Shown here piece by piece: positions 1 to 7,221 of a DNA stretch of 41,213 nt. Below the pieces are notes generated by a model that was not told the origin of the DNA, made no database searches, and was given only the letters and a program-made list of their open reading frames with translations. The stretch covers positions 1-41,213 of the forward strand of contig JACPQM010000099.1 in the NCBI GenBank assembly GCA_016190505.1, given 5' to 3'. Position numbers and translations under genes: made by a program. Position 1 is the first letter of the stretch. Every line of letters starts with the position of its first letter. This stretch comes from Chloroflexota bacterium (GTDB taxonomy: Bacteria > Chloroflexota > Dehalococcoidia > JACPQK01).

Positions 1-480
1 TCCTTTCAATGAACCGTGCCATCGCCGTTCATAGCCCTACATTGGGTCTGTGCTAAGGACTTTGAATGACGCCCTTTCCGTCATCGCGAGGAGTCCCGAC
101 AGGGTCGGGACGACGAAGCGACCTACAGACCATGCCACCGCTCCCGACATGTCGGGACTTCGCTGCGCTCGCAATGACGGTCAGCAGGTGGGCTAATGGA
201 TGTCATGTTGCGGCACTGGGCGACGGGACCGGCTGCATCTTGTTGTTTTCAACGAAACGTGCCCTTTCGGTTCATGGCTCTACATTGGGTCCCGACGGGT
301 CGGGACCTGCAAGACTCGCAATGACGAAACAAACCTCGGCAAGATTCCACAACACCCGTTGGACGTCATTGATGGCGCACAGGGCAGCTGAACCGCTGCC
401 TCTCCTTGCTCGCAATGACGCCAAGAACCCACCGTTTCACCCAATGCGTGAGCTCCTTGAAACTGGACTCCCGCTCGAGG
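1..480. repeat. Repeat-rich intergenic region upstream of the sdh operon
   Basis: I see no credible gene in this stretch. It holds two copies of an interspersed element (about 7-48 and 250-325) sharing GAAACGTGCC or a close variant, a TTCAT core and CTACATTGGGTC. A third copy lies at 26198-26275. Short palindromes of the form TCCCGAC..GTCGGGA sit at about 95-112, 154-174 and 288-306. Fragments such as CTCGCAATGACG recur at about 170-180, 315-325 and 410-420. An open frame runs through the region into sdhC, but its translation is arginine-rich and repeat-derived, so it is rejected as coding. Confidence 0.7.
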
Positions 481-674
481 CATTGCCCAGCGGGGGAAGA
501 CAGTCCTGCGCTATGTTCTGGAGAAGGCGGGACGCGCGGGTATTAGGCAGCAACAGGTTTGCTACCCCTATTGCGCTTCTTCCGTCTCCGGACTACGCTA
601 GGGGCGTGGTCAAGTCATGGGGCAAGCACCTCGACACGTCGAGGCCTGCACGGGCAGCACGTAAGGGAGGGCTG

Positions 675-1073
675 ATGCGCACGGCAAGATACGCTGACCG
701 CTGGCCCGGCAACTACCGGGCAGGGATGTGGATGTGGCTGCTGCACCGCATCTCGGGCGTGGTGCTGGTCCTCTATGGCATCACCCACGTAATCGTCATT
801 TCGTCGGCTCGCACCTGGGGGCCGGGCACCTTCGACCGGGTGCTGGAGAGGCTGGGCAGCCCGCTGTTCCTGGCCCTGGACGTCCTGCTGGTGTGGGCGG
901 TGCTGTTCCACGCCTTCAACGGTATCCGCTGCCTGCTCCTGGACCTGGGCATCGGCGTCAGGAGGCACCACAAGCCGCTGTTCTGGGCCATGATGGCTAT
1001 CGCCGTGGCCCTGCTGGTGGTCAATGTCGTGGTGTGGGCGCCCTACATCCTGGGCAAGCCCCTTGCCGAATGA
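675..1073 (+). CDS. sdhC: Succinate dehydrogenase cytochrome b subunit, SdhC-type
   Basis: This is a 132-residue membrane anchor of succinate dehydrogenase (complex II), which passes electrons from the iron-sulfur subunit to quinone. The start is the ATG at 675 behind GGGAGG; the same frame is open far upstream but only through repeats. Three hydrophobic segments are visible at about residues 17-42, 62-85 and 100-125. The first carries LLHRISGVVL, where the HR-x-S-G pattern typifies SdhC, and the second is followed by FHAFNGIRCLLLD, with a histidine suited to heme b binding. The second anchor subunit follows 134 bases downstream and shares the same FH-x-x-NG pattern, so the two are distant paralogues. 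Which is called C and which D is by order only. Confidence 0.85.
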   Translation: MRTARYADRWPGNYRAGMWMWLLHRISGVVLVLYGITHVIVISSARTWGPGTFDRVLERLGSPLFLALDVLLVWAVLFHAFNGIRCLLLDLGIGVRRHHKPLFWAMMAIAVALLVVNVVVWAPYILGKPLAE

Positions 1074-1080
1074 TGTATCC

Positions 1081-1108
1081 GTAGGGGCGTATTGCAATAC
1101 GCCCCTAC
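1081..1108. repeat. Perfect 28-bp palindrome, GTAGGGGC family
   Basis: The outer arms are GTAGGGGCGT and ACGCCCCTAC and the central core is ATTGCAAT, perfectly self-complementary over 28 bases. It starts 7 bases after the sdhC stop. A second, less perfect member lies at about 1147-1173 (GGGCAGAC / GTCTGCCC arms). Both fill the gap between the two anchor genes. The element could form an mRNA hairpin inside the operon. Confidence 0.9.
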
Positions 1109-1207
1109 GCTGCGACCGCGAATTCCAACAGGGCAGACTCCTGGCCAGGGCAGACACGCAGGTCTGCCCCTACGTGGGTATCGCAGACGGGATTGTAGGA
1201 GGTGAAA

Positions 1208-1615
1208 ATGGCGCAAGCTACCAAGACGGCCCCTAACGTAGGGGCACCCCGATCCATCGGGGCACCCCTCATCCCGCCCTATCCGTTGGGGTTCACCGCC
1301 TGGCTCCTGCAAAGGGTCACCGCGCTATTGCTAGTCGTATTCCTGGGCATACACATCGCGGCCTTGCACTATTTCATAATCGGCCAGCACATTACCTTCG
1401 ACCGGGTGGTAGAGCGGTTCCAGAGCCCATTCTTCATCGTGGTGGACATGGGCATCCTGATCACCGCCGCCTTCCACGGGCTGAACGGTGTCCGGGCGGT
1501 GCTCCTGGACCTGCCCATATCGCCAGGGGTGCAGAAGGCTGCCTTCTGGCTTCTCGTGGTCATCGGCGTGGTAGGCGTGGCATATGGCATCAACGGCCTC
1601 ATGGCCTTCCTGTGA
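1208..1615 (+). CDS. sdhD: Succinate dehydrogenase second membrane anchor, SdhD-type
   Basis: This is a 135-residue second cytochrome b anchor of complex II. The start is the ATG at 1208 behind GGAGGTGAAA; a GTG lies two codons upstream. The first 18 or so residues (rich in A, P, G) are encoded by a GTAGGGGC-type palindrome at 1238-1269 that reads through in frame. The conserved part begins near YPLGFTAWLLQRVTALLL, with three hydrophobic segments at about residues 30-55, 75-95 and 108-130. The motif FHGLNGVRAVLLD matches the heme-histidine region of the neighbouring anchor. The gene ends 14 bases before sdhA, consistent with a single operon. Confidence 0.82.
   Translation: MAQATKTAPNVGAPRSIGAPLIPPYPLGFTAWLLQRVTALLLVVFLGIHIAALHYFIIGQHITFDRVVERFQSPFFIVVDMGILITAAFHGLNGVRAVLLDLPISPGVQKAAFWLLVVIGVVGVAYGINGLMAFL
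1238..1269. repeat. GTAGGGGC-family palindrome inside sdhD
   Basis: Imperfect palindrome. GTAGGGGC and a CCCCGAT / ATCGGGG inner pair flank a two-base centre, and the distal arm reads GCACCCCT. It is translated in frame near the N-terminus of the second anchor subunit (residues about 11-21), ahead of the first membrane segment. Confidence 0.75.
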
Positions 1616-1629
1616 TACGGGACCACAGC

Positions 1630-3330
1630 ATGAAAAAACATCAAATACTGGTCATAGGCGGGGGGCTGGCCGGGCTGCGGGCGGCCATCGAGGCCAAAGA
1701 ACGTGGCCTGGACGTGGCCGTGCTCTCCCTGGTCTACCCCATGCGCTCGCACTCGGTGGCCGCCCAGGGCGGGATCAACGTGGCCCTGGGCAACCGCCGC
1801 GATGTGGGCGAGGACAACCCGGAGAAGCACTCCTTCGATACCGTCAAAGGCTCCGACTACCTGGCCGACCAGGACGCGGTGGAGACTATGTGCCAGGAGG
1901 CGCCCACCCGCACCTACGAGCTGAACCACTGGGGCACGCCCTTCAGCCGCATGCCCGATGGCCGCCTCGACCAGCGCCCCTTTGGCGGCGCCGACTTCCC
2001 CCGTACCTGCTATGCCGCCGACCGCACCGGCCACGCCCTGATGCACACCCTCTACGAGCAGAGTGTCAAGCGCGGTATTCTGGTCTACAACGAGTGGGCG
2101 GCGCTGTCGCTGGTGATGGCCGACGGACGTTGCCGGGGCGCCGTGGCCCTGGACATCGCTACCGGTGCCATCGAGGCCTTCGCCGCCGATGCGGTAGTCC
2201 TGGGCACTGGTGGAGTGGGCCGCATCTATAGCCTGAGCACCAACGCCCACATCAACACCGGATATGCCATGGCCATGGCCTACTGGGCGGGCGTTCCCAT
2301 CAAAGACCTGGAGTTTATCCAGTTCCACCCCACGGCGCTGCCGGGCACAGGCATCCTGATAACCGAGGGCGCCCGGGGCGAGGGCGGCTATCTACTGAAC
2401 AACAAGAACGAGCGCTTCATGCGCGACTACGCCCCCACCAAGATGGAGCTGGCGCCCAGGGACATTGTCTCCCGCTCCATTCGCACCGAGATAGACCTGG
2501 GGCGGGGCTTCGAGCCCGGCGTGGTGCACCTGGACATCCGCCACCTGGGCAAAGAGCGCATCATGGAGGTCCTGCCCGGCATCCGGGAGATTTGCCTGAA
2601 GTTCCTGGGCTTCGACCCCGCCGACCAGCCCATCCCCATCGTGCCGGGCCAGCATTACACCATGGGCGGCATTGACACCGACGTCTGGGGGGCGACCCCA
2701 GTCCCCGGCATCTTCGCCGCCGGTGAGTGCGCCTGCGTGAGCGTCCATGGTGGCAACCGCCTGGGGGGCAACTCGCTGCTTGATACGGTGGTGTTCGGGC
2801 AGCGCTCGGGGCAGCGGGCCGCGGACTACGTGTTGGGCCTGGAGGCCCCGCCCCACGGCCAGGCCGCCTTGCAGTCGGCACTGAAGCAGGAACAGGAGCG
2901 GGTGGCGGGCCTGCTGTCCCGGGACCGGACCCACCTACCGGCAGCGATCCGGGAGAAGCTGGGACAGACCATGTTCGACCAGGTGGGCATCTTCCGGGAG
3001 CCCAAGCCTCTTCAAGGGGCCCTCGATACCATCCACCAACTCCAGAAGGAGTACCCAGGTGTGGGAGTGGGTGGCAAGTCCCGCCGGTTCAACCTGGACT
3101 TATTGCGCACCCTCGAGCTGCGGGGTATGCTCGACCTGGCCGAGGTGATCACCCTGGGGGCGCTGGCCCGGCAGGAGAGCCGGGGGTCCCACTTCCGCCG
3201 GGACTTCCCCGAGCGCAACGACAGGGACTGGCTCAAACATACCCTGGTAACCTACAGTGCCCGGGGCCCCCAGGTGAGCTACAGACCGGTCGTGGTCACC
3301 AAGTGGCAGCCCCAGGAGAGGAAGTACTAG
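1630..3330 (+). CDS. sdhA: Succinate dehydrogenase flavoprotein subunit
   Basis: This 566-residue catalytic subunit oxidises succinate to fumarate. The start is the ATG at 1630 (MKKHQILVIGGG). The dinucleotide-binding motif GGGLAGLRAA is at residues about 10-19. RSHSVAAQGG near residue 40 carries the histidine that covalently binds FAD in this family. The active-site region HPTALPGTGILITEGARGEG lies near residue 240, and HGGNRLGGNSLLD near 375 is typical of the SdhA/FrdA C-terminal FAD contact. The length is usual for the family. It sits between the anchors and a small membrane gene. Fumarate reductase activity cannot be excluded from sequence, but the fumarase gene at the end of the operon fits an oxidative or reversible TCA segment. 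Confidence 0.95.
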   Translation: MKKHQILVIGGGLAGLRAAIEAKERGLDVAVLSLVYPMRSHSVAAQGGINVALGNRRDVGEDNPEKHSFDTVKGSDYLADQDAVETMCQEAPTRTYELNHWGTPFSRMPDGRLDQRPFGGADFPRTCYAADRTGHALMHTLYEQSVKRGILVYNEWAALSLVMADGRCRGAVALDIATGAIEAFAADAVVLGTGGVGRIYSLSTNAHINTGYAMAMAYWAGVPIKDLEFIQFHPTALPGTGILITEGARGEGGYLLNNKNERFMRDYAPTKMELAPRDIVSRSIRTEIDLGRGFEPGVVHLDIRHLGKERIMEVLPGIREICLKFLGFDPADQPIPIVPGQHYTMGGIDTDVWGATPVPGIFAAGECACVSVHGGNRLGGNSLLDTVVFGQRSGQRAADYVLGLEAPPHGQAALQSALKQEQERVAGLLSRDRTHLPAAIREKLGQTMFDQVGIFREPKPLQGALDTIHQLQKEYPGVGVGGKSRRFNLDLLRTLELRGMLDLAEVITLGALARQESRGSHFRRDFPERNDRDWLKHTLVTYSARGPQVSYRPVVVTKWQPQERKY

Positions 3331-3340
3331 CCATGGCCTC

Positions 3341-3370
3341 CGTAGCGGCAATTCATGAATTGCCGCTACG
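3341..3370. repeat. Perfect 30-bp palindrome, GTAGCGGC variant
   Basis: Arms CGTAGCGGCAATTCA and TGAATTGCCGCTACG form a perfect 30-base palindrome just after the sdhA stop. The same variant, with core GATTC..GAATC, is found in frame inside recJ at 38416-38443. The two are therefore the same mobile or copied element type, once between genes and once within one. Confidence 0.9.
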
Positions 3371-3405
3371 GGAACTGTCGCCAAAGCGCAAAGAGAGGGG
3401 GAGCA

Positions 3406-3756
3406 ATGGATAACAAAGTCCGGTATGCCACGGCCGCTGGCGTCGCGCTCCTCGCTATCGGTATGGCCCTACGAGGACTCGCTGACCAGGAGGGGCTACA
3501 GATTGTCCTGCTGCTGCCCACGTTTCTCATTGTCGGGTTTGTAGCTGCCGGCGCCAAGCGGGGCTTCCTCTTGGGCTTTGTGCTCGCCCTGTTATTCGCC
3601 CTGGTGAACAACCTTCTCGTGTTCCCGGGGAACGTAAGCTTCGATAATGCCTCCGTGGCCATCGCCGTGCTCCTATTAAGTTTCCTTTTCCCCGCCCTGA
3701 TAGCTGGTGGACTGGCCAGCCTGGATGGCCTCGTTGGCAAGAGGGTGTTCAAATAG
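3406..3756 (+). CDS. Small membrane protein within the sdh operon
   Basis: This 116-residue protein has four predicted hydrophobic segments at about residues 8-22, 28-48, 53-72 and 82-105, ending in a basic tail (KRVFK). I do not recognise a family. The start is the ATG at 3406 behind GAGAGGGGGAG. It lies between sdhA and sdhB, ends 9 bases before sdhB, and so is cotranscribed with the complex. Both anchor subunits are already present upstream, so it is unlikely to be a missing anchor. An assembly, stability or unrelated role is possible. Function unknown. Confidence 0.8.
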   Translation: MDNKVRYATAAGVALLAIGMALRGLADQEGLQIVLLLPTFLIVGFVAAGAKRGFLLGFVLALLFALVNNLLVFPGNVSFDNASVAIAVLLLSFLFPALIAGGLASLDGLVGKRVFK

Positions 3757-3765
3757 GGACAGAAC

Positions 3766-4482
3766 ATGACTGAACAGGCAACGCTCTACGTCTTCCGCTA
3801 CGACCCGGACGCTGATGGCACGCCCCACTTCGACCGCTTCACCGTTCCATGGCAGAAGGGCATGACGGTGCTGGACGGCCTGTACCACGTCCTGGACCAC
3901 CAGGACGGCTCGCTGTCCTTCCGGGCGTCCTGCCGCGAGGGCGTGTGCGGCTCGTGCGCCATGTATATCAGCGGCGCCTACCGGCTGGCTTGCCAGACAC
4001 TGCTGGAGAACCTGCCCGGGCGCGAGGCCACTGTCAACCCGCTCCCGCATCTGCCCGTGCTCAAGGACCTGGTGGTAGACATGGAGCCCTTCTTCCGCCA
4101 GTACCAGCGGATCATGCCTTACCTGAAACCCTCTGAGCCACCCCCGGACAAGGAGCTCCTCCAGAGCCCCAAGCAGCGCCATGTGCTCAACATCCACATT
4201 GACTGCATCCTGTGCGCCGCCTGCCACTCGGCCTGCCCGCTGACCTGGGCGGACAAGGACTTCGTGGGGCCGATGGCCCTGAACAAGGCCTATCGCTTCG
4301 CCGCCGATAGCCGCGACGCGGCCCGCAAGGAGCGGATGCGCCTGATTGACCCCAGCGTGTGGAAGTGCCACACCGTGTTCAACTGCACCGAGGCCTGCCC
4401 CAAGAGCATCCCCATCACCACCGCCATCGAGTCGCTGAGGCACATGGCGCTGGTCCAGAGGCTGAAGTTTTGGCAACGCTGA
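3766..4482 (+). CDS. sdhB: Succinate dehydrogenase iron-sulfur subunit
   Basis: This 238-residue electron-transfer subunit links the flavoprotein to the membrane quinone site. The N-terminal ferredoxin-like domain holds the [2Fe-2S] ligands in SCREGVCGSCAMYISG (residues about 57-72) with a further cysteine in RLACQT. The C-terminal domain holds CILCAACHSACP near residue 147 and CHTVFNCTEACPKSIPI near 205, the ligand sets for the [4Fe-4S] and [3Fe-4S] clusters. Size and motif order are normal for the family. The start ATG at 3766 follows the membrane-protein stop by 9 bases. The 3' end overlaps the fumarase-like gene by 13 bases, implying translational coupling. Confidence 0.95.
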   Translation: MTEQATLYVFRYDPDADGTPHFDRFTVPWQKGMTVLDGLYHVLDHQDGSLSFRASCREGVCGSCAMYISGAYRLACQTLLENLPGREATVNPLPHLPVLKDLVVDMEPFFRQYQRIMPYLKPSEPPPDKELLQSPKQRHVLNIHIDCILCAACHSACPLTWADKDFVGPMALNKAYRFAADSRDAARKERMRLIDPSVWKCHTVFNCTEACPKSIPITTAIESLRHMALVQRLKFWQR

Positions 4483-5036
4483 ACATAGTCTCGCCCTTCG
4501 CGGAAGACGTTGTCGCCCGTCTGCATGCCGGGGACCAGGTCTCCATCTCGGGTGTCGTGTATGCCGCCCGCGACGCGGCCCACAAGCGACTGGTGGAGGC
4601 GCTGGCCCATCCCGACAAGTCGGGACTACCCTTCGACATACGCGGCCAGACCATCTACTACGTGGGGCCAACGCCAGCCAAGCCGGGGGAGGTCATCGGC
4701 TCGGCGGGGCCTACCACCAGCAGCCGCATGGACCCGTACACCCCGCGGTTGCTGGAAGCGGGCCTGCGGGCCACCATCGGCAAAGGCGGGCGCTCCGCGG
4801 CGGTGAGGGAGGCGCTCGTCAGGCACAAAGCTCTGTACCTGGCCACCATCGCCGGGGCGGGCGTCCTGCTCTCCCGCCGCATCCGGCGGGCGGAGCTAGT
4901 CGCCTACGGCGAACTGGGCCCTGAGGCTATCCTGCGCCTGGAGGTGGAGGACTTCCCCGCCATCGTCATCAACGACATCTATGGCGCCGACTGGTTCCAA
5001 ATGGCCAAGGCGCAGTACGCGCGACCGGCCAGCTAG
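4470..5036 (+). CDS. Class I fumarate hydratase, beta (C-terminal) subunit
   Basis: This 188-residue protein matches the C-terminal subunit of two-subunit class I hydro-lyases (fumarase / L-tartrate dehydratase). Support comes from ARDAAHKRLVEAL near residue 30, YYVGPTPAKPG near 64 and SRMDPYTPRLLEAG near 85, followed by IGKGGRS. A TTG start at 4470 lies inside the end of sdhB; the conserved region starts a few residues later and no ATG fits. Residues HPDKSGLPF are encoded across a TCCCGAC-aa-GTCGGGA palindrome and look like a small insert. The alpha (Fe-S) subunit is not adjacent in this window. Succinate-to-malate flux is the likely context. Fumarate versus tartrate specificity cannot be read from the sequence. 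Confidence 0.85.
   Translation: MATLNIVSPFAEDVVARLHAGDQVSISGVVYAARDAAHKRLVEALAHPDKSGLPFDIRGQTIYYVGPTPAKPGEVIGSAGPTTSSRMDPYTPRLLEAGLRATIGKGGRSAAVREALVRHKALYLATIAGAGVLLSRRIRRAELVAYGELGPEAILRLEVEDFPAIVINDIYGADWFQMAKAQYARPAS
4610..4625. repeat. Short CCCGAC palindrome inside the fumarase beta gene
   Basis: TCCCGACAAGTCGGGA is the same short palindrome type seen between genes at about 95-112, 154-174 and 288-306. Here it is translated in frame as part of PDKSGL, between two conserved blocks of the hydro-lyase subunit. Confidence 0.7.
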
Positions 5037-5150
5037 GCGTCCTCTAGGTGACGGCACCCCTAACGCCGGACATGCTCTCGCGTTTGTCTGTCGCCCCTGG
5101 CGTGCAGGCGCTTTCACCTCTTGGAAAGGCCCGCACCGAGGGTTTTGCGA

Positions 5151-5681
5151 CTACGCCGCCTTCCTCAGCCCAACAGCCTTCAAGGCGGCCAGTGCCCTAT
5201 CGTAGTCCGGGTGCTGGCCCACCTCGGGGAGGTACTCCGCGTAGCGGATAGTTCCCTGCCGGTCCACCACGAAGGTGGCCCGGGCCAGCAGCCGGCGCTC
5301 CTTGATCAGCACGCCATAGGCCGCCCCAAAGGACGCCTCCCGGTAGTCGGTCAGCGTCTTGAGATTGGTAATGCCCTTGCCCGAGCAGTAGCGCGCCAGG
5401 GCGAAGGGCAGGTCCATGCTGACGACATAGACAACGACATCTGAGAACGTGGCCGCCTCGGTATTGAACCGCTGCGCCTCCAGATCGCATATAGGGGTGT
5501 CCACCGAGTGCACCGAGGCAATAAGGCGAATCTTGCCCGCGCTCTGCGACAGCTTCACCACCTCCCCCTGCGCATCCACCAGCCCGAAGTCGGGGGCCTT
5601 GTCCCCCACCCTCAGCTCCGGTCCCGCCAGGGTGAACAGCTTCCCCCTGATGGCCACCTTCCTTTCGGTGCCTGCTATCAT
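5151..5681 (-). CDS. tpx: Thiol peroxidase (Tpx-type peroxiredoxin)
   Basis: This 176-residue atypical 2-Cys peroxiredoxin reduces hydrogen peroxide and organic peroxides with thioredoxin-type donors in the cytoplasm. The start at 5681 (MIAGTERKVAIRGK) is chosen because a strong AAAGGAGGGGG site precedes it; the frame opens 14 codons earlier. VGDKAPDF marks the thioredoxin-fold N-terminus. The peroxidatic cysteine lies in TPICDLEAQRFN and the resolving cysteine in RYCSGKGITNLKTLTDYR, both where Tpx has them. The gene diverges from the fluoride-responsive transporter unit, so they share an intergenic region of about 260 bases. It converges with the fumarase gene across a 114-base gap with no obvious terminator. 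Confidence 0.9.
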   Translation of the reverse strand: MIAGTERKVAIRGKLFTLAGPELRVGDKAPDFGLVDAQGEVVKLSQSAGKIRLIASVHSVDTPICDLEAQRFNTEAATFSDVVVYVVSMDLPFALARYCSGKGITNLKTLTDYREASFGAAYGVLIKERRLLARATFVVDRQGTIRYAEYLPEVGQHPDYDRALAALKAVGLRKAA

Positions 5682-5774
5682 GGCTCCCCCTCCTTTCCCA
5701 ACATCAACCCTATTGTAGCTCACAGAGAAGTTGGAACGATAGCCAGAGTCCCAGACTCCCGGACTCCCTGTTGT

Positions 5775-5803
5775 TTGCCGCAGGCTGGCGCCCGTGCTAC
5801 ACT
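5775..5803 (+). promoter_or_regulatory. Extended -10 promoter for the fluoride-responsive leader
   Basis: TTGCCG (5775-5780) and TACACT (5798-5803) are separated by 17 bases, with TG one base upstream of the -10 (extended -10). Transcription would begin near 5810, exactly at the first base-paired helix of the riboswitch-like leader. Confidence 0.55.
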
Positions 5804-5808
5804 GTCAA

Positions 5809-5884
5809 ATGGCGATGGGGTTCGCCTGAGCTTCGAGTGGCCGAACCATCCCACCCCCAAAGGGCGGGGTTGACGACCCCTACT
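5809..5884 (+). promoter_or_regulatory. Fluoride riboswitch (crcB motif)
   Basis: The RNA matches the crcB motif layout. GGCGATGGGGTTCGCC (5811-5826) forms helix GGCGA/TCGCC around an ATGGGG loop. A second CCCC/GGGG helix lies at about 5853-5869. The closing TGACGACCCCTAC (5871-5883) replaces the consensus TGATGAC-N-CCTAC. ATGGGGT can pair with ACCCC to give the pseudoknot that encloses fluoride in this class. The closing CCCCTAC is also the 5' arm of the terminator that follows, the usual arrangement for an ON switch. One deviation is C in place of U in TGATGA. A longer middle hairpin is present. Assigned by eye. Confidence 0.82.
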
Positions 5885-5911
5885 AGTAGGACTGGCTGGT
5901 AGGGGTTTTTT
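5877..5911 (+). terminator. Intrinsic terminator of the fluoride riboswitch
   Basis: CCCCTAC (5877-5883) pairs with GTAGGGG (5899-5905) and is followed by six T residues. The 5' arm is shared with the riboswitch pseudoknot, so ligand binding should block hairpin formation and allow read-through into the transporter. Confidence 0.85.
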
Positions 5912-5942
5912 GTTGCCCGCTGCTGGCCCGAATGGAGGGACC

Positions 5943-7184
5943 ATGGAGAGCGTCTGGCTCACGGCTGGGCTGTGGATGGGCCTGGCCCTGGTGGCTAGCC
6001 TCGTTTCCATCAGGCTCGGCATCTCGGTGGCACTGGTCGAGATCTTCGTGGGCGTGCTCGGCGGGAACGCCCTGGGCCTTGAGCGGACTCCATGGATAGA
6101 CTTCCTGGCGGGCACCGGGGCGATACTACTCACATTCCTGGCCGGCGCTGAGATAGACCCGGCTGCGTTCCGGCGGCACCTCCGGGCCAGTCTGGCCATA
6201 GGCTTCGTGTCATTCCTGTTCCCGTTCCTGGCCGCGGGTGGTTTCGCCTACTTCGTATTTCACTGGGACCTGCGGGCCGCGGAGATCGCGGGGCTAGCAC
6301 TTTCCACCACATCCGTGGCCGTGGTCTACGCAGTCATGGTAGAGACAGGACTGAACGAGACAGACCTGGGCAAGCTCATTCTGGCCGCCTGTTTCGTGAC
6401 CGACCTGGGCACAGTGGTGGCCCTCGGCGTTCTCTTCGCCAACTTCAACCTGTGGATGCTCGCCTTTGTGGCAGCGGCCGTGCTAGCCCTCTGGCTCATG
6501 CCAAAGGTAGCGCCATGGGTGATGGCCCGATGGGGCCAGCGGGTAAGTGACCCCGGGACCAAGCTGTTCCTCTTGGTCCTGTTCCTGTTGGGGTGGCTGG
6601 CCACGACTGCCAAAAGCGAGGCGGTGCTGCCAGCATACCTGGTCGGTCTGGCCACGGCGGGCGTATTCCTCCGTGAGCGCGCGCTGCTGCACCGCATGCG
6701 CTCGGTCGGCTTTGCCCTGTTGACTCCCTTCTACTTCATCAAGGCGGGGCTGTTTGTGTCGCTGCCAGCAGTGTGGGCCGGCCTGGGGCTCATTATTGTC
6801 CTGCTGGCGCTGAAGGTAGTCGCCAAGTCCGTTGGGGTGTGGCCCCTGGCCCGCGCCTTTGGAATGAGCGTCAGGGAGGGCAACTACACCACGTTGCTAA
6901 TGTCCACCGGGCTGACCTTCGGGACCATTTCGGCGCTCTTTGGTCTCACCAATGGGGTTATCAGCCCGAGCCAGTATACTATCCTGGTGACGGTGGTCAT
7001 TGGCTCTGCGGTGGTCCCCACGCTGGTTGCTCAGACCTGGTTCAGGCCCGAGGTGGCCCAGGCACCGCCCGCCGGGGCGGGCGAAGCTCTGACACACCCT
7101 CGGGTGCTGGGCCAGCCTCAACCCAGGTCTGTACCGTCAAAGGGCGCAGGACCAGTCCCACACCCCCCAAAGGGGATAAGCTAG
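5943..7184 (+). CDS. CPA2-type cation:proton antiporter under fluoride riboswitch control
   Basis: This 413-residue integral membrane protein has about a dozen hydrophobic segments and resembles the Na+/H+ exchanger (monovalent cation:proton antiporter-2) family. FLAGAEIDPAAFRRH near residue 70 matches the conserved FxAGLE(I/L)D block. A membrane aspartate lies in CFVTDLGTVVALG near 150, and GNYTTLLMSTGLTFGTISAL is typical of the second half. The start ATG at 5943 follows GGAGGGACC. Transporters of this superfamily are among the known gene classes behind fluoride riboswitches, where they are thought to help expel fluoride or cope with it. The C-terminal 45 residues are proline-rich and probably cytoplasmic. 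The fluoride link comes from the leader, not from the protein alone. Confidence 0.85.
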   Translation: MESVWLTAGLWMGLALVASLVSIRLGISVALVEIFVGVLGGNALGLERTPWIDFLAGTGAILLTFLAGAEIDPAAFRRHLRASLAIGFVSFLFPFLAAGGFAYFVFHWDLRAAEIAGLALSTTSVAVVYAVMVETGLNETDLGKLILAACFVTDLGTVVALGVLFANFNLWMLAFVAAAVLALWLMPKVAPWVMARWGQRVSDPGTKLFLLVLFLLGWLATTAKSEAVLPAYLVGLATAGVFLRERALLHRMRSVGFALLTPFYFIKAGLFVSLPAVWAGLGLIIVLLALKVVAKSVGVWPLARAFGMSVREGNYTTLLMSTGLTFGTISALFGLTNGVISPSQYTILVTVVIGSAVVPTLVAQTWFRPEVAQAPPAGAGEALTHPRVLGQPQPRSVPSKGAGPVPHPPKGIS

Positions 7185-7221
7185 ACCCACAGCGGCACGG
7201 AGTCGCACAAGGGGGCACACC

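Noticed and set aside
66..480. Possible CRISPR array from repeated palindromes
   Set aside because: Repeat units are unequal, irregularly spaced and dispersed over the whole window; no cas genes.
66..674. Open frame extending sdhC far upstream (335-codon version)
   Set aside because: The extra 203 codons run through interspersed repeats, and the translation is arginine-rich without family match. The ATG at 675 has a good ribosome site.
3676..4671. 331-codon minus-strand frame opposite sdhB
   Set aside because: No motif, antisense to conserved iron-sulfur ligands of SdhB.
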